Source of the DNA: Cyrtodaria siliqua
Lineage: Eukaryota; Mollusca; Bivalvia; Adapedonta; Hiatellidae
Assembly: GCA_037043455.1 (NCBI GenBank)
Contig: JAWPHD010010396.1
Coordinates: 1 to 64,000, forward strand
Length of the DNA: 64,000 bases
Direction of reading: 5' to 3'
This document shows positions 1 through 12,021 of this stretch, piece after piece; position 1 is the first letter of the stretch, and the number at the start of each line of letters is the position of its first letter. The position numbers were made by a program, and so were the translations under genes. The notes beneath the pieces were generated by a model. That model searched no databases and was not told the origin of the DNA. It was given only the letters and a program-made list of their open reading frames with translations.

Positions 1-1074
1 CAACGAGATATACCCAAACAACTTAATACTCGTAATGAAGCAATGTCTTTGCGAAGCACTCACAAAATGCAGCAACCCGAAAAACTGTTACTGTTGATAG
101 CAATATATGCTTGCGCCCCTGAAATGCGGACCTTACAAGAGCCCCTGAAATGCGGATCTTATATTAAGAAATTCAGAAAAAGAGCTGAATGCATTTTATT
201 AATGGGCATGTACTACATCGTCCAATAAACTAAACCAGACACACTATTCATAATACTAAATTGAATTGAAGTGTGTATTAAGGCGCACCAAGACATGAAA
301 GGTTATATGGCGTTTAATAGGAATGAACGTGCCAGGCTCCTCCTCCATATACATCGAGAAAAATTATAGAGAATGAGCCTAGAACCTTCTTACCTGAACC
401 CGAAAGTTGCTGCAAACTCTCTAGTAGAAACTCTAATAACGTTTCTATGTTTGCATACGCGGTGTCATGAAAAAGACCTTGAATGAGCATGAAAAGCCTG
501 ATAAAACATGACAAAATGAATATAATTGGGATGGGGGCGAGGGGGGGGGGGGGGGGGCTGGGGGGGGAGTGCAACCCCTCTGCATGTGACAGTGTGTTTG
601 TGGTATTGCAGTGGCAACCACATGGGGGTCAATATTCATAGTAACAGTAATAGTGATACCCCAACATTTTAAGAGATGATACGTCGAGTGGAAGTCACAC
701 AAGAACCTTGCCTTTATTGGACGTTCAATTCCAGCTTTGAGACGTCTGTCCAAAACCTGCAGAAATATCATAGCCATGGTATTGAACCGGCGGACAAAGG
801 TTACAGTACCTTAACCAACTTCATGAGAATGACCTAGATATTTCTCCTATCGTAGTCCAAACTCGATGGCAAGAGACAATGCAGTCAAGAAGGTAATGTT
901 AGTGTCGATATCAATGGTGTTGCAGTAGGCAATATGCATGCTATCGTTATATTCTGCATATACAATGTGCATGTTCCTATGATGTTTGTGTTATAATAGG
1001 CAATGCGCACGTCTACTTTCTACAATATTTCCAAATTGCTTGTACATACAAAGCGAAAACATTTGAATATATTT
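1..1074. other. Non-coding sequence, no gene seen
   Basis: No supportable gene. The stretch contains a run of about 25 G residues with few interruptions (about 538-567), which generates spurious proline-rich frames on the minus strand. No splice-linked conserved exon or RNA gene was recognised. Confidence 0.5.
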
Positions 1075-1262
1075 GGTAGAGGCTCATACATTATGCTTGA
1101 TGCTCCGTATTATTCCTCGAGCTCTTGTAGTTTCAGATAAGATTATTGTTTAGACATTTTTTGTCGCGTAACAACTATATGTAAAACATGTGACCACTGG
1201 CGGTTCGTGGGGAGGGTGGCGGGTTTAAATATGACCCCACGGTTACAATTTGAAAACTATAC
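1075..1262 (+). repeat. Solitary degenerate monomer of the 16-kb tandem unit
   Basis: This stretch has the same word order as the tandem units at 15.7-16.9 kb: a GGTAGAGG.. start, a CTCTTGTAGTTTCAGA segment, then GTAAAACATGTGACC followed by an ATGACCCCACGGTTACAATTTGAA segment. It looks like a single old monomer of the Helentron-like family A, without the terminal hairpins. Identified by eye only. Confidence 0.5.
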
Positions 1263-1639
1263 GCTCTGTTTAAATAAAAAACTATTTGGAGTATTACAAT
1301 GAGATACGGTCATAGATCAGCTTGACGTTAACAGTCAAGTGTATAACAATTTTACGAAACGCAGCACATCTATTCTCTAAATTGACCATCAAATCCTTAG
1401 ACAACTTCATAGTAATAACATAACTATTACATAATTCCAACAAACACAATTGGAGACATTGACCTTAAAATAAAGCATTTCCACCAATGTGTGAAAGTTT
1501 GTTTCCTTAGACACTCCAGAATTTGTAGATTATTGTTATGAAGAAAATTTGTTTAGGTTATATTACTGTCATTTCTTTGTGCCTGCTTGCATGCATGTGT
1601 ATATGCGTGTACGTATGCAAAACACATACAGATATCGTA
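1263..1639. other. Non-coding sequence, nothing recognised
   Basis: AT-rich sequence with no supportable ORF, RNA gene or recognisable repeat. Confidence 0.4.
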
Positions 1640-2037
1640 TAGGGAAAGCAGCATTCAAGGACGACAGTCAACCACAAAACACAAAAACAAACACGCAAAC
1701 AGACAAATGAGAAGGCAAAAGTAATAAAAAATGCAAACTACATCACAAACACAAAATGGTTGACAATAGGGCCGCCGCCTTGGAACGGTCAGTGGCAACA
1801 AAAGCCACTGGGCGTTTAAACCGATTCTAGGGTGCACCAAACCTCACACTTACCGTACTGTCATCCCATTAAAACAGGACAGTGTAAATAAAGAAATCCG
1901 CGCCATGATCTAATCTCTAACCAACAAGGCAGCATCAATAGGCAATATAAGTAAAACACAAATATGCTCGTGTAAATATTATTTTTAACATTTGCAACAA
2001 CTTGTACACACCGTAACACCATTACATACACAATATA
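1640..2037 (-). mobile_element. 3' end of a reverse-transcriptase element, 5'-truncated
   Basis: On the minus strand this matches the 3' end of the elements at 2.04-3.06 kb and 12.0-13.1 kb. Shared blocks are the ACACTGTCCTGTTTTAATGG segment, the GGTGCACCCTAGAA segment, the GACCGTTCCAAGGCGG segment and the terminal GTTGACTGTCGTCCTTGAATG. It holds only the last part of the final ORF and the 3' untranslated region. It abuts the 5'-truncated end of an opposite-strand copy of the same family at about 2038. Confidence 0.65.
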
Positions 2038-3060
2038 AAGTGGTGAAATAATTAGCAAACTTTATGACAAGAGAGATGATTTTAATTTTGATATTGTTAA
2101 TTATCCCCATTTAGATCGGGATGTTCCCCGAGCAACTTCTTATGGGGTCTATGTGTCTCAATGTATTCGTTTGTCTAGAGCTTGTACTCGAGTTGAAGAC
2201 TTCAATATTCATAATCTTTGCATTACTAAAAGGCTACTCCATCAGGGCTGCCGTTATCATAAACTGAGTAAAACCTTTGTAAAATTGTATTATTGTAACC
2301 CAGATCTTCTTTCCAAATATCAAAGTAATTTAAGAACTCTTCCGCGACAAGGACTATCACAACCTGACTTCTATGGTGACGTGATTTACAAACTTCTTAA
2401 GATTCTTTGTCATGATCATTTTTAAACTATCTTTGTTAAACTTGTTAAACGGTTTACCAAAGAGGTTATGACCCTGTCATTTTGCAACGCACTGCATGCT
2501 TGGTGGTGGACACATTTATAGTTCGCCACTATGCTTTTTCTTTAATTGTGCGATGACCTGATAGGCTGTGGACCATATGATGACGTCTACCTAAAGCCCA
2601 AAAGGACAGTGACGTTTGATGTGTGTCTACAATATTGTCTTGTCGTGCCCTCAATGGCTTGTTCTCTGGTTGCTTTGGCTTCTGCCAAGTCAGTGAGTAC
2701 CTTCTTTGTGGCTTTCCAGGCTATTGCTTTTTGTATTCATATATACAGGAGCATCTTTGTGTTTTACTTATATTGCCTATTAATGCTGCCTTGTTGGTTA
2801 GAGAATAGTTAATGGCGGGGATTTATTTATTTACACTGTCCTGTTTTATTGGAATGACAGTAGTGTAAGTGTGACGTTTGGTGCTCCCGAGAACCCGATT
2901 TAAGCCCGGCATTTTTTTTCCACCGACCGTTCCAAGGTGGCAGCCATATTGTTAATCCTTTTGTGTTTGTGATTTTTGTTTAAGTTGTTATTTGTTTCTG
3001 TGTGTGTTTGTGGTTGACTGTCGTCCTTGAATGCTACTTTTCCTGTTCGATTTGTATATA
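2038..3060 (+). pseudogene. Reverse-transcriptase retroelement fragment, C-terminal part
   Basis: The plus-strand translation from about 2038 carries the pattern YDKRDDFNFDIVNYPHLD, followed by segments (RYHKLSKTFVKLYY, GLSQPDFYGDVIYK) that also occur in the 12-kb copy. I recognise this as the C-terminal region of an RT family that is abundant in bivalve genomes, probably Penelope-like, although I cannot exclude another non-LTR class. Several frames are used (2153-2425 and 2546-2812), so it is broken. A hydrophobic C-terminal ORF and an untranslated tail ending in GAATGCTAC follow. The catalytic RT core is missing. Confidence 0.6.
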
Positions 3061-3706
3061 CATATTAAACAGACTAGTATTTTTATAAGATATTTCTGTT
3101 TTTCCACGATAGTACACCCTTTTAAAATGTCAGTGTATTTTTTCTGAAGCATTGAATCAGAAGCCGTTAATTTCTGAGAACTCTAATAATAGCAGTCTGA
3201 CCGCCAGACCGCGCGTACACTCTCAGACAAGTCTTTTCAAGCCAGTGTATCTTCGGAATTAGTTTATTTCCTATATGAACAAGCTTTAAAGGTATAGAAA
3301 CGTTTGTGTCATACATATACACTGTTACCACCTTACAACTGGTTATACAATTACTGGCATGGGCGCATAAAGCGCACGTTTATAGTATTAATTGATCGAT
3401 GTTTTGCCTTTAAATATTTGTTATGTGTTTGTTTTTTTAACTTTATTTATGTATCTGAAGAATGCGATTAAAACCGAAAGTGCTCGATTTGTGTTTTGGT
3501 TGATATATTGTCTCACATTGGCATATACGCATTAAACACAGCAAATAAAACTTTCTTAAGCTAGTGCAACACTCAAACCAAAGCGAGTTAAGTTGATACA
3601 TGCATGTTAACTGTTCATGGTTTGTCGGGCATCTGTACGTGGTATTAGTTATAAATTATTGTCTTACTTTAAACCAACAATTAAACATGAATCATGAAGA
3701 CACCTA
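3061..3706. other. Non-coding sequence, nothing recognised
   Basis: AT-rich spacer between two repeats. No coding potential or RNA gene was seen. Confidence 0.4.
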
Positions 3707-4320
3707 ATTATCCCCACCTTTTTTCATGAAAAAATGGGGATCATTTATTCTTGTCCGTCCATTCGTACGTCTGTACGTCCGTCCGTACGTCCATGTGTAA
3801 CTCCTCCTAAACCACTAAGCGGAATTCAATCAAATGTATTGTATGACTTCCCCGCATCATGACAACGTGCAAGAGCAATATTATGTTTGACTGCACCTCA
3901 AGGTGCCCGCCCCAGGGTTAAAAATACCCTAAAAATCTAACTTCACTATTATTTTTTATTATTTTTGCATACAAATTGGTATTTTTACTCATCTATATAA
4001 GATACACAACATATCAGACGTTTTTTTTATTTCAACCTCCGATGTGCGACCGGGGTTGGGCGAATGTCATCGGGGCCGTGGGGAGGTCAAACATTTTTTT
4101 TTATTATGTCGTATAAATTCAACCACACTTTGTGTAGTACTTCACCTCATCATAACGGCGTGCAAGAGCACATTGTTTTGACTCCACCCAAAGGAGACCC
4201 GACCCAGGGGTCAAAAGGTCAAATATTTGTTTATCATGATTCTTCTGTTGCCAGGAAACTATGGTATGCAGATCAGGATTTCGTCTATACAGGAGGAAGT
4301 TAACAATTGCTGCTACTCTA
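3707..4320. mobile_element. Non-autonomous element with GTCCGTCC tract and two internal units
   Basis: Starts with an ATCCCCACCTTTTTTCATGAA / TTCATGAAAAAATGGGGAT hairpin, followed by a (GTCCGTACGTCC)-type tract. Two diverged internal units of roughly 270 bp follow: a CGTGCAAGAGCA block and a CCCAGGGTTAAAA / CCCAGGGGTCAAAA block each occur twice (3850-3930 and 4140-4225). The plan (terminal hairpin, GNCC microsatellite, repeated core) matches the Helentron/pearl-like elements elsewhere in the window, but the family is different. Confidence 0.45.
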
Positions 4321-4680
4321 TAACCTCCCTCCTGCTGGCCAGTGTTGACTTCCCATTAACAAACGCGACACTTTCTGTGCGCACCCAATAGTGCGAACAA
4401 GCAAAGAAACCATTTCCAATATTAGCCTGCATTTACTCAAAAAACTATTTTCTTACGTATTGATACCAAGTTCAAGTTATTACGAGTTTAATTTGACTCC
4501 AAAATTCAAAATTTTCGTATCGATGGAGTTTCATTCGGAGCCCTTCGGCAATCTTCCGCTATGGGAATTACCGGTGTTGATATAAAAATTATAAAAATAA
4601 ACTTCTATAAAAAAAAAACGCGACAGATAACGCTGGTTTGTACTTTTTTATTGACTGATGGTCACCATGTACGATATATT

Positions 4681-4848
4681 TAACAAATAATGTATGGTGC
4701 TGAAGTCCATATGCAAGTTTATGGACTGGGCAGTCAGACCTAGAAGGTTATATGGACCGAAGCGAAGCTGAGGTCCATATAACGTTCTAGGTCTGACTGC
4801 CCAGTCCATAAACTTCATATGGACCGAAGCACCATACATTATTTGTTA
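4681..4848. repeat. Near-perfect hairpin (foldback MITE), about 168 bp
   Basis: The segment beginning TAACAAATAATGTATGGTGC is followed by its reverse complement ending CACCATACATTATTTGTTA, with the turn at about 4762-4768. The arms share the blocks GGACTGGGCAGTCAGACCTAG and GGTTATATGGACC. The mismatch density is low, so insertion was probably recent. No coding content. Confidence 0.85.
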
Positions 4849-5535
4849 TATTATACCGAATCTGATAACAAATTAAATCATACGTTTTATGATTTATTTT
4901 GACGTCGTTTTTTTCACACGTCCGTTAATATAGCAATTGGACCGGGCGCCCGGTCAATATGCAACTTTATGGACCGTGTGACGTCACATTAAACAAAGAG
5001 TGGAATATGCAAATGAGGTATAATATTAAATGATACATAAATCAATTCCTAGTGATTCGTTTTAACTTTTTATTCCCATGCACTTTTTAAATAGTGATCT
5101 ATTCGGACTCAGTATATGAAGTGAAACGTAAAACTTTTGAGGACGTCTTTTCCGACTACTGTTGCTAGGGAGCAATGGTATTGTTTATCATGATGTATGG
5201 CAGATACAAACTTTGGAAGTTGATTGGCATATTGTCAGGGATGTGCATGAGACTTCTGAAAAATGTTGATGCAATGTCGGAACTTCAAAAAGGTGGGAAT
5301 CTGCGATGGCTCACCATCGACTACATCTAGTTATATTTTAAAAACACACGTACATTGAAATGTGAAATAGTGTCATAAGTTGTCCTTTAAGTTCCTTCCT
5401 GTTTGATTTATATGTAGTGTGGTTTATGGAAAACATATTAAACCGTAATTAAAAATGGGCTTTACTACACTGAGTCGTTGAGTCGTTTATTGAATTACGA
5501 GAACGGATAATGAAACATTTTATATACATAGTGTT
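4849..5535. other. Non-coding sequence between foldback elements
   Basis: AT-rich sequence with no supportable gene or RNA. Confidence 0.4.
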
Positions 5536-6615
5536 AAGGACTATCGGTCAGCCATCTTTGAAAAAAAATCCAAAATGGATGGGGTATGATTAATTGAAAT
5601 TTTCATCCAAATGCATATTATAGGCATGAACATTGTCAATGATATAATAGATGACATTAATGCAACACTATTGATGTGAACATAATATCAGAAACAATAT
5701 TTTTTTGGCAGAAATAATGCCCTTTATATTTGAAAAGTTTAGTGCAATTTTACTCTAAGATGTTTTGTTTTTTATGTTAAATAAATGTGTCCATAGAATT
5801 GTCCGTTTATCTAAAAATGGTATACGGGACATCATTTCTAAATTAAATACGGCATGTTATCACATCATCCACATTTCAAAATCAATCATTATAAAAAAAA
5901 CAAGCTATTCTTTCAATGACATGTACTTACAAAATAATCTCAATGCTATAGTATGGTGGCACTGACGGGTTTTAATTGTCAAACTATTATAAATGGCAAC
6001 TATATTTTTGGATGTATTAAACACAACTGAGTGACTGTTGTGAATAGAAACATGGCAACACAAGAGTAATTTATTATTATATTCCTATAAAAACAGCACA
6101 AACTAAATAATAACATATGAATACGATCAAATTACCTGTTTATCCCAATGTTTCACCATACAGCATGTTTCAATTTACAATTCACCTGCATGCTTTTCAT
6201 GTGTATCATGTGCGTGTGTTGAAGGCACATGGCGTATAAAGAAAATCTTCATTTTTAACAATGGTGTACTTCTAATTTTGGATGATGTGATAACATGGCT
6301 TACTTTATTTAGAACTGATGTCTCGTGTGCCATTTTTAGAAAAATGGACAATTCTATGGACTAATTTATTTAACATAAAAAACAAAACATCTTAGAGTAA
6401 AATTGCACTAAGCTTTTCAAATATAAAGGGCACCATTTCTGCCAAATAAATATTGTTTCTGATATTATGTTCACATCAATAGTGTTGCATTAATGTCATC
6501 TATTATATCATTGACAATGTTCATGCCTATAATATGCATTTGGATGAAAATTTCAAATAACCATACCGCATCCATTTTGGATTTTCTTTCCAAAGATGGC
6601 TGACCAATAGCCCTT
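5536..6615. mobile_element. Foldback element with about 330-bp terminal inverted repeats
   Basis: The left end (5536-5880, AAGGACTATCGGTCAGCCAT...) reappears in reverse complement at 6285-6615, ending ATGGCTGACCAATAGCCCTT. The arms are readable as a pair throughout, including the blocks CATGAACATTGTCAATGATA and GATGTTTTGTTTTTTATG. The roughly 400-bp centre holds no transposase. It is a non-autonomous DNA transposon of unknown superfamily, and I could not define a target duplication. Confidence 0.8.
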
Positions 6616-8760
6616 ATTTATAACTTTGAAACTATTCCTTTTAAGCATATACGTATTATTCCATCTATTCGTTAGACATTTGGAATAGTCATGATTATAA
6701 GTCTGTTTTATTTATAACCCCTGAAAGGAGCACTTGTTTTTTTAAAGTGTAAACTAAAAGCCAAACTACAATAACCTTAAGTGTTCAGCTCGACTATTCG
6801 CGGAATAAGAGAGCTGATGTAATCACCCCTGTGTCGGCGACGGCGTCACACACCGACTCGAGTTTTGCTTATAAGCAGTGTTTACAATTCTATATCCCAT
6901 ACCTGTCGTGTTAGAGCTCAACTAAATTTGGACTAGGGCTTTCTTATAATATTGTCTTGAGCAATACATCAACACGTTTGCGTTTTATAAACGCATGGAC
7001 TCTCATTTAGTACAGCCCAAATTGTAATAGCCTATTACATGTTTAACAATGAAGATCGATATTTGCATGTAAGTATTGTCTATATCTCTTAAATTATTTG
7101 TCCTAACCTAAACAAAAGGTGGCATGAGTTTTGTTTTGGATCTAGATGGGTGTATAGGTAATTTAGACACAATTGAAGCATGGGCTTACATAAATCCCAA
7201 CCGCTGAAATGTGAAACCATTTTGGTTGAGGGAAACATGTAATTTGTTGTTTCTGACCGTTTATTTTAGACTTATATTTTGTACCCCAGTCAGATTTGGG
7301 TATGCGTTCCCTCCCATCTAGCAACCCGCATCGATCCCCTCCCCACTTATAAAGCGACCCCAATTTTGATCATGTGTCTGTGTTGTTAGTTTTATTTATT
7401 CTTACATCATAAGTATGGCGCATACCCAACACTCAACCACACACCATCTTATAATTGTTAAAATATTTGTTTCCGTTTCCTTCAAAATTACATAAATCCG
7501 CATGTACGCTTCTTGGCCCCGTTTTATGAAACAACTTACTACCATTTTGATCCACTATAAATTATACATTTCAAATACACGCGAATTCATTATATTTATT
7601 TATACATGACATGTGCTATGTTTGCACTACGTGCACACATACTTGTCTACATTGAATGCTTAGGTGAAAAAAATGAACGATTTTAATAATTGAGACTTAT
7701 CGTAAGATGTTTAATAAAACAGAGCTCTTATTTGTAGCTAAATCTTATAGGAATATAGGCTTCCTCCCCTCTACCAAACCTCCTTTCCCCACCCACCCAG
7801 AATCCAGATTTTCTCACACCATTAGTATATTCGAATACTGCCCACATAAATCTCTTTAACCCACCTTACCAGTAGGAACGCCAAGGACCTATAACATATC
7901 AGTTCTGTTCGCATTTTTACTCCGCGAACATGGGCTATTTCTTTGTATTTTACGAATTATTTTACGAATTTTCAATTAAAACAGACGTTATTTTTTTACA
8001 CCCGAATTTGGGCGCGCAACGTCGCCGAGCACTACAGGTACCTATGGAGTCGAACAACACGCGTACAGTGTTTCATACCGTAGATTATGTAAAAACGAAT
8101 ACCTTAACGGACTAAATAACATCCCATTATGTGTCAACACGGTGCAGTGTTGTTGACATGTCACCGTGACATAATTTGACACGTGACATAAGTTGACATG
8201 TTGGTACAAATTGGATTTGGGATTACTGTCTGCTGCTAGAGGTCCATTATCAAGGTGTTTGTTTTGTCATTAAAACGCGTTTGTTAATAAACAGTGCACA
8301 CCACCTTTAGATCGTACTTATTTATACATTGGCCAAATATAGTGCCTAAAAAGTGGTGTATACTGTATAATAGAAAGTTCATAATCACTATAAGTGTTTT
8401 TCGTGTACTCCGATCTTTCCAGTAACTTGATGTACTGTAAACTGTAGAACGTTTCGTGCAATAAAACAATTACTATTAGAAATGCTATCAATGACTCCCG
8501 CACCACCACCGCCCCCCCACCCCTCCCCCATCCCATCCAAGTAGGTAGGGGTAGATAGAGATTGCATACCGAACACAAGGAGGGGGTAAGGAAACTAGAA
8601 ACCCCCTCCACCCCCACCCCTCAGATGCATGAATGTAAATTGTTAGCATTGTCTCTATATCGTTATGTTATCCCATTTTCTCGCACATTCGTGAATACAT
8701 AACCCGATACAACTACCATTGAAACAATGTAAAGAGTCAAAAAATCGAAAATGTTTCTAA
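6616..8760. other. Non-coding sequence, no gene seen
   Basis: About 2.1 kb with no supportable ORF. Short A/C-rich and G/C-rich stretches (for example 8505-8530) create spurious frames. A small cluster of TTGACATGT / GACACGTGACA words occurs at 8150-8205. Confidence 0.4.
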
Positions 8761-8761
8761 A

Positions 8762-9200
8762 ATAATTTGGGAATATTTCCCAATAACAATTTGGGAGAAA
8801 TATTCCCATTTTATTTTGGGAAAGTTTTTATTTCATTAAATTATAAACATAAGGCATATTTAATTGTCAACACTGTAATGGACGATGTTTCCAGGCTTTG
8901 AAATGTTGTTTTAGCTTTTAAGAAATGACTCATTTTCCCATGGGAACATTTTCCCAAATTACTATATTGGGAAAGTTTTCCCATGGGAAAATATTAAAGT
9001 GCTCATATCGCTGTAAAACTTCGTCATACACCATAAATATGAACGCCGCATACTATTTTGACATTATATTGAAAGATAAATACTTTTTCCCATGGGAAAA
9101 CTGCACAAATCATTTCCCATGGGAATATGGGAAAGGGTTTCCCATGCAAATGGGAAAGGGTTTCCCATGCAAAAAAAAGAGGCTTTTCCCATTGGAGAGG
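8762..9200. repeat. Cluster of TTTCCCATGGGAAA palindromes
   Basis: The 14-bp palindrome TTTCCCATGGGAAA or its half-sites (TTTCCCA, TGGGAAA) recurs more than a dozen times. Full sites lie near 8935, 8980, 9085 and 9113. A direct duplication of GGGAAAGGGTTTCCCATGCAA lies at 9130-9175. The spacing is irregular, so this is not a simple satellite. Confidence 0.8.
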
Positions 9201-9470
9201 TCAACAATCATTTGATATGTAGTTTCATATGATAAAGTCGAAAGCGCCCTAGCTCATTCTTGCTGTTTTTGCCAAAAACCGACGCGGCAAAAAAAAAGGC
9301 GTTGTTTAAAACAATATCGTCCAGAATTAAAATGTGATTTCTTTCCAACGAATGTCTTGATGTTGGAAGCGACATATATAATACTGTAGCACAACTCACC
9401 CACACACTTGAAGTCAGATTCATCAAACATATATCCTACACTGCTTTATTTCAAATTATACATTGATATA
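9201..9470. other. Non-coding sequence between two repeat arrays
   Basis: No supportable gene or RNA was seen in this short stretch. Confidence 0.4.
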
Positions 9471-10135
9471 ATACAATACTTGCACAAATTCATGTTTATT
9501 TAATAGCAATTAAATACCATTAAATTCAATATAAGAACTACAATTAAGTATTCATTAAATGTACAACATGATATGTCATTACATTTAATTTAAATGTAGT
9601 TGTAAGCATGATATCTTGGCGTTACGCACTGTATTGGAAATGTATCGTTTAAATTTAATTGCAATTAAATGCCAAACAATTCAATATAAAATACCACATT
9701 TAAGCATTCATTAATGTGCAACATGATGTATTGTTACATTTAATTACAATTAAATTCAGTATGAGATATCACTACATTTAAGTATTCATTATATGTGTAA
9801 TGTGATGTGTGGTTACATTTAATTTGAATTAATAAATATCATTAAAGTGTACGTCCGCTATCTTGAAGTTATGCTTTGTATATGAAATATCGTTACATTT
9901 AATTGCAATTCAATTCCACCAAATTCAGTATGAACTACCACCGCTACATTAAACTATCAATAAATTTGCCTCATGATGTATCGTTACCTTTAATTGCGAG
10001 TAAATGCACTTAATTTCCATATACAAGTTGCAAACTTTTATTCTAACTTTAAGTGTAATGTAATTAAATTCCATCTAAATTCCACACATGGAATTAAATG
10101 ATATTTTAGCAAATTTAAGTTTCGATTAAGGGTAA
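9471..10135. repeat. Degenerate AT-rich tandem array, roughly 130-bp period
   Basis: Successive units repeat the word order CAATTAAAT..ATTCA.TAT..ACTAC..TTAAGTATTCATTAA, then ACATGATGTATTGTTACATTTAATT. I count about five diverged units by eye. The region has no coding content. Confidence 0.65.
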
Positions 10136-10739
10136 AACATAGGGGATAAAAGTGTATTTATCATGTACTAAGGCGGATTCATGGATAGGGCAGTCCCGAC
10201 GACCCCCACCCTATAAAATGTCACAAGTATAACATACGGCATGCATGCCGGATTACATGGGGCGCGCGCCATTTCTACTGTTAGTCATCATAGGATTTAA
10301 TTTCGAGTCTGGGTGGTTCCATCGAAGATTGTTTTAGCAAAAAGAGTCTGAATTGACGTTAATATATATTGACAGAAATATAAATAACATGTATTTTTCA
10401 ATTTGATTTTTTATTGTTGTTTTTTATACACAAGACCCTTTGAGCCTACTAAAACCCAGGTTATTATACAACTTTGAGATCAGCCCCGAACAGTTGCTGT
10501 GCCAAGGATGTCCTAGTCGGTATCGTAGTTAGTTGTACAGTTCTAGGAAGAACACATTAAAAATAAATGCGCAGTTACGACGAACAAGTCAACACAATAC
10601 GGTCACATATCTTCTTCCCGTGTCACAAATATGATTATAATGTCAAAGTTGAAGTTCAATTATCTCATCTTCAAAATGTGCGATACCAAATGCGAAGTCA
10701 AATATAAAACAAATAGTAGACAACACGATAAACTAGGTC
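10136..10739. other. Non-coding sequence, nothing recognised
   Basis: No supportable gene between the AT-rich array and the palindromic 20-bp array. Confidence 0.4.
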
Positions 10740-11250
10740 TTTCGAACGTAAAAGCATGTTAACCAATACTTTCGAGCGAAAACATAGGATAACGTCCATA
10801 AACCATAGTTCACGCACGTAAACGTAGGTTCACGCTCGTAAACCCAAGTTCACGCTCGTAAACATAGGTTCACGTTCGTAAACTATGGTTCACGCGTGTT
10901 AACCCCGGTTCACGCTCGTAAACATAGGATAACGACCGAAATTCATAGTTCAGTCGAGAAACCTAGTTTATCGAAGGTAATATACTAGGATTGTCAAATC
11001 AACTATGAATTTCGAGCGTGAACATGGTTTTACGACCTTGAACCTATGTTTATGACCGTGAACCATAGTTTACGAACGTGAACCTATGTTTACGAGCGTG
11101 AACCATAGTTTACGGATGTAAACCTATGTTTACAACCGTGAACTATAGTTTACTCTCGTAAACTATGGTTCACGCTCGTAAACATAGGTTCACGCTCGTA
11201 AACATAGGTTCACGTTCGTAAAACCGGGTTTATCGACTTGTAACTATGCT
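10740..11250. repeat. Array of about 20-bp palindromic units (GTTYACGNNCGTRAAC)
   Basis: Around two dozen copies of a 20-bp unit are spaced about one unit apart. Each core, GTTCACGCTCGTAAAC or its complement GTTTACGAGCGTGAAC, is a near-palindrome joined by ATAGG or CTATG linkers. The consensus runs one way at 10780-10930, is reverse-complemented at 11010-11130 and reverts at 11150-11230, so the whole array is itself an inverted repeat. The middle (10930-11010) is degenerate. Confidence 0.85.
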
Positions 11251-12021
11251 TTCGGACCGGTATCAGTGATTTGGTGGGGTGGTTTGGTGGGGTGGTTAAG
11301 GGTCAACATTTTTTTCTTATTTTATTTTGCTGTGTAGGTAATTCAACTTTGCAAATGTTAATTCTCAAATTTGTCAAAAAAATGTCTTCAAATAGCATAC
11401 AAGTGCTCTGTCATATATACGCCAGAACGCACCATTGCATAGCTAAGTTAAAAAAAACGGGGGAGTTTGTCGGGCCTATATATGCAATTCAGGTCAGTAA
11501 CGCCACTGCCAGCAGAGCTGATGGAATGGCGAGTTATGAGAAATCAATTTGTGGTTGGTTTTGACATGCATGGCATTTCACACTCCTATCCGTTTTATAT
11601 AAATATCAGGTATAGGTAGAACGCACTTTTCGAATTTTATGGGATTTATACTTGTATTATTCAGCTATTGACAGAAAGATTCGGACTCTATTTTTAAATT
11701 TAGTTTCTTCAACAAAATGTACAGAAACTCTGAAGTCCAGCATATTCTAGGCCCATTCTTCATATTTATTTAAAAATCATACACAGATCCAACTAAAACA
11801 TAGGAAACTCCTCTAATAACAAACAGATTGGAAACCTCGGATCAACCTTGATTGTTTAAAAACTCACGGCGTCCCGTTAGTTCTCCTACATAACTTGCAT
11901 TTTTTCAATCATCATAATAATTATTAATTATAAGAATAGTATGAAGTTAATTGTTCTTGCATATTAACTGTTGATTCACTATGGTAGAATAAAGAAATAT
12001 AAGAAGATCGGACTGAGAAAG
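11251..12021. other. Non-coding sequence, nothing recognised
   Basis: Contains a short GGTGGGGTGGTT duplication at 11271-11297. No supportable gene or RNA. Confidence 0.4.

Noticed and set aside
314..777. Proline-rich minus-strand ORFs
   Set aside because: Produced by a poly-G run; no conservation pattern or splice context.
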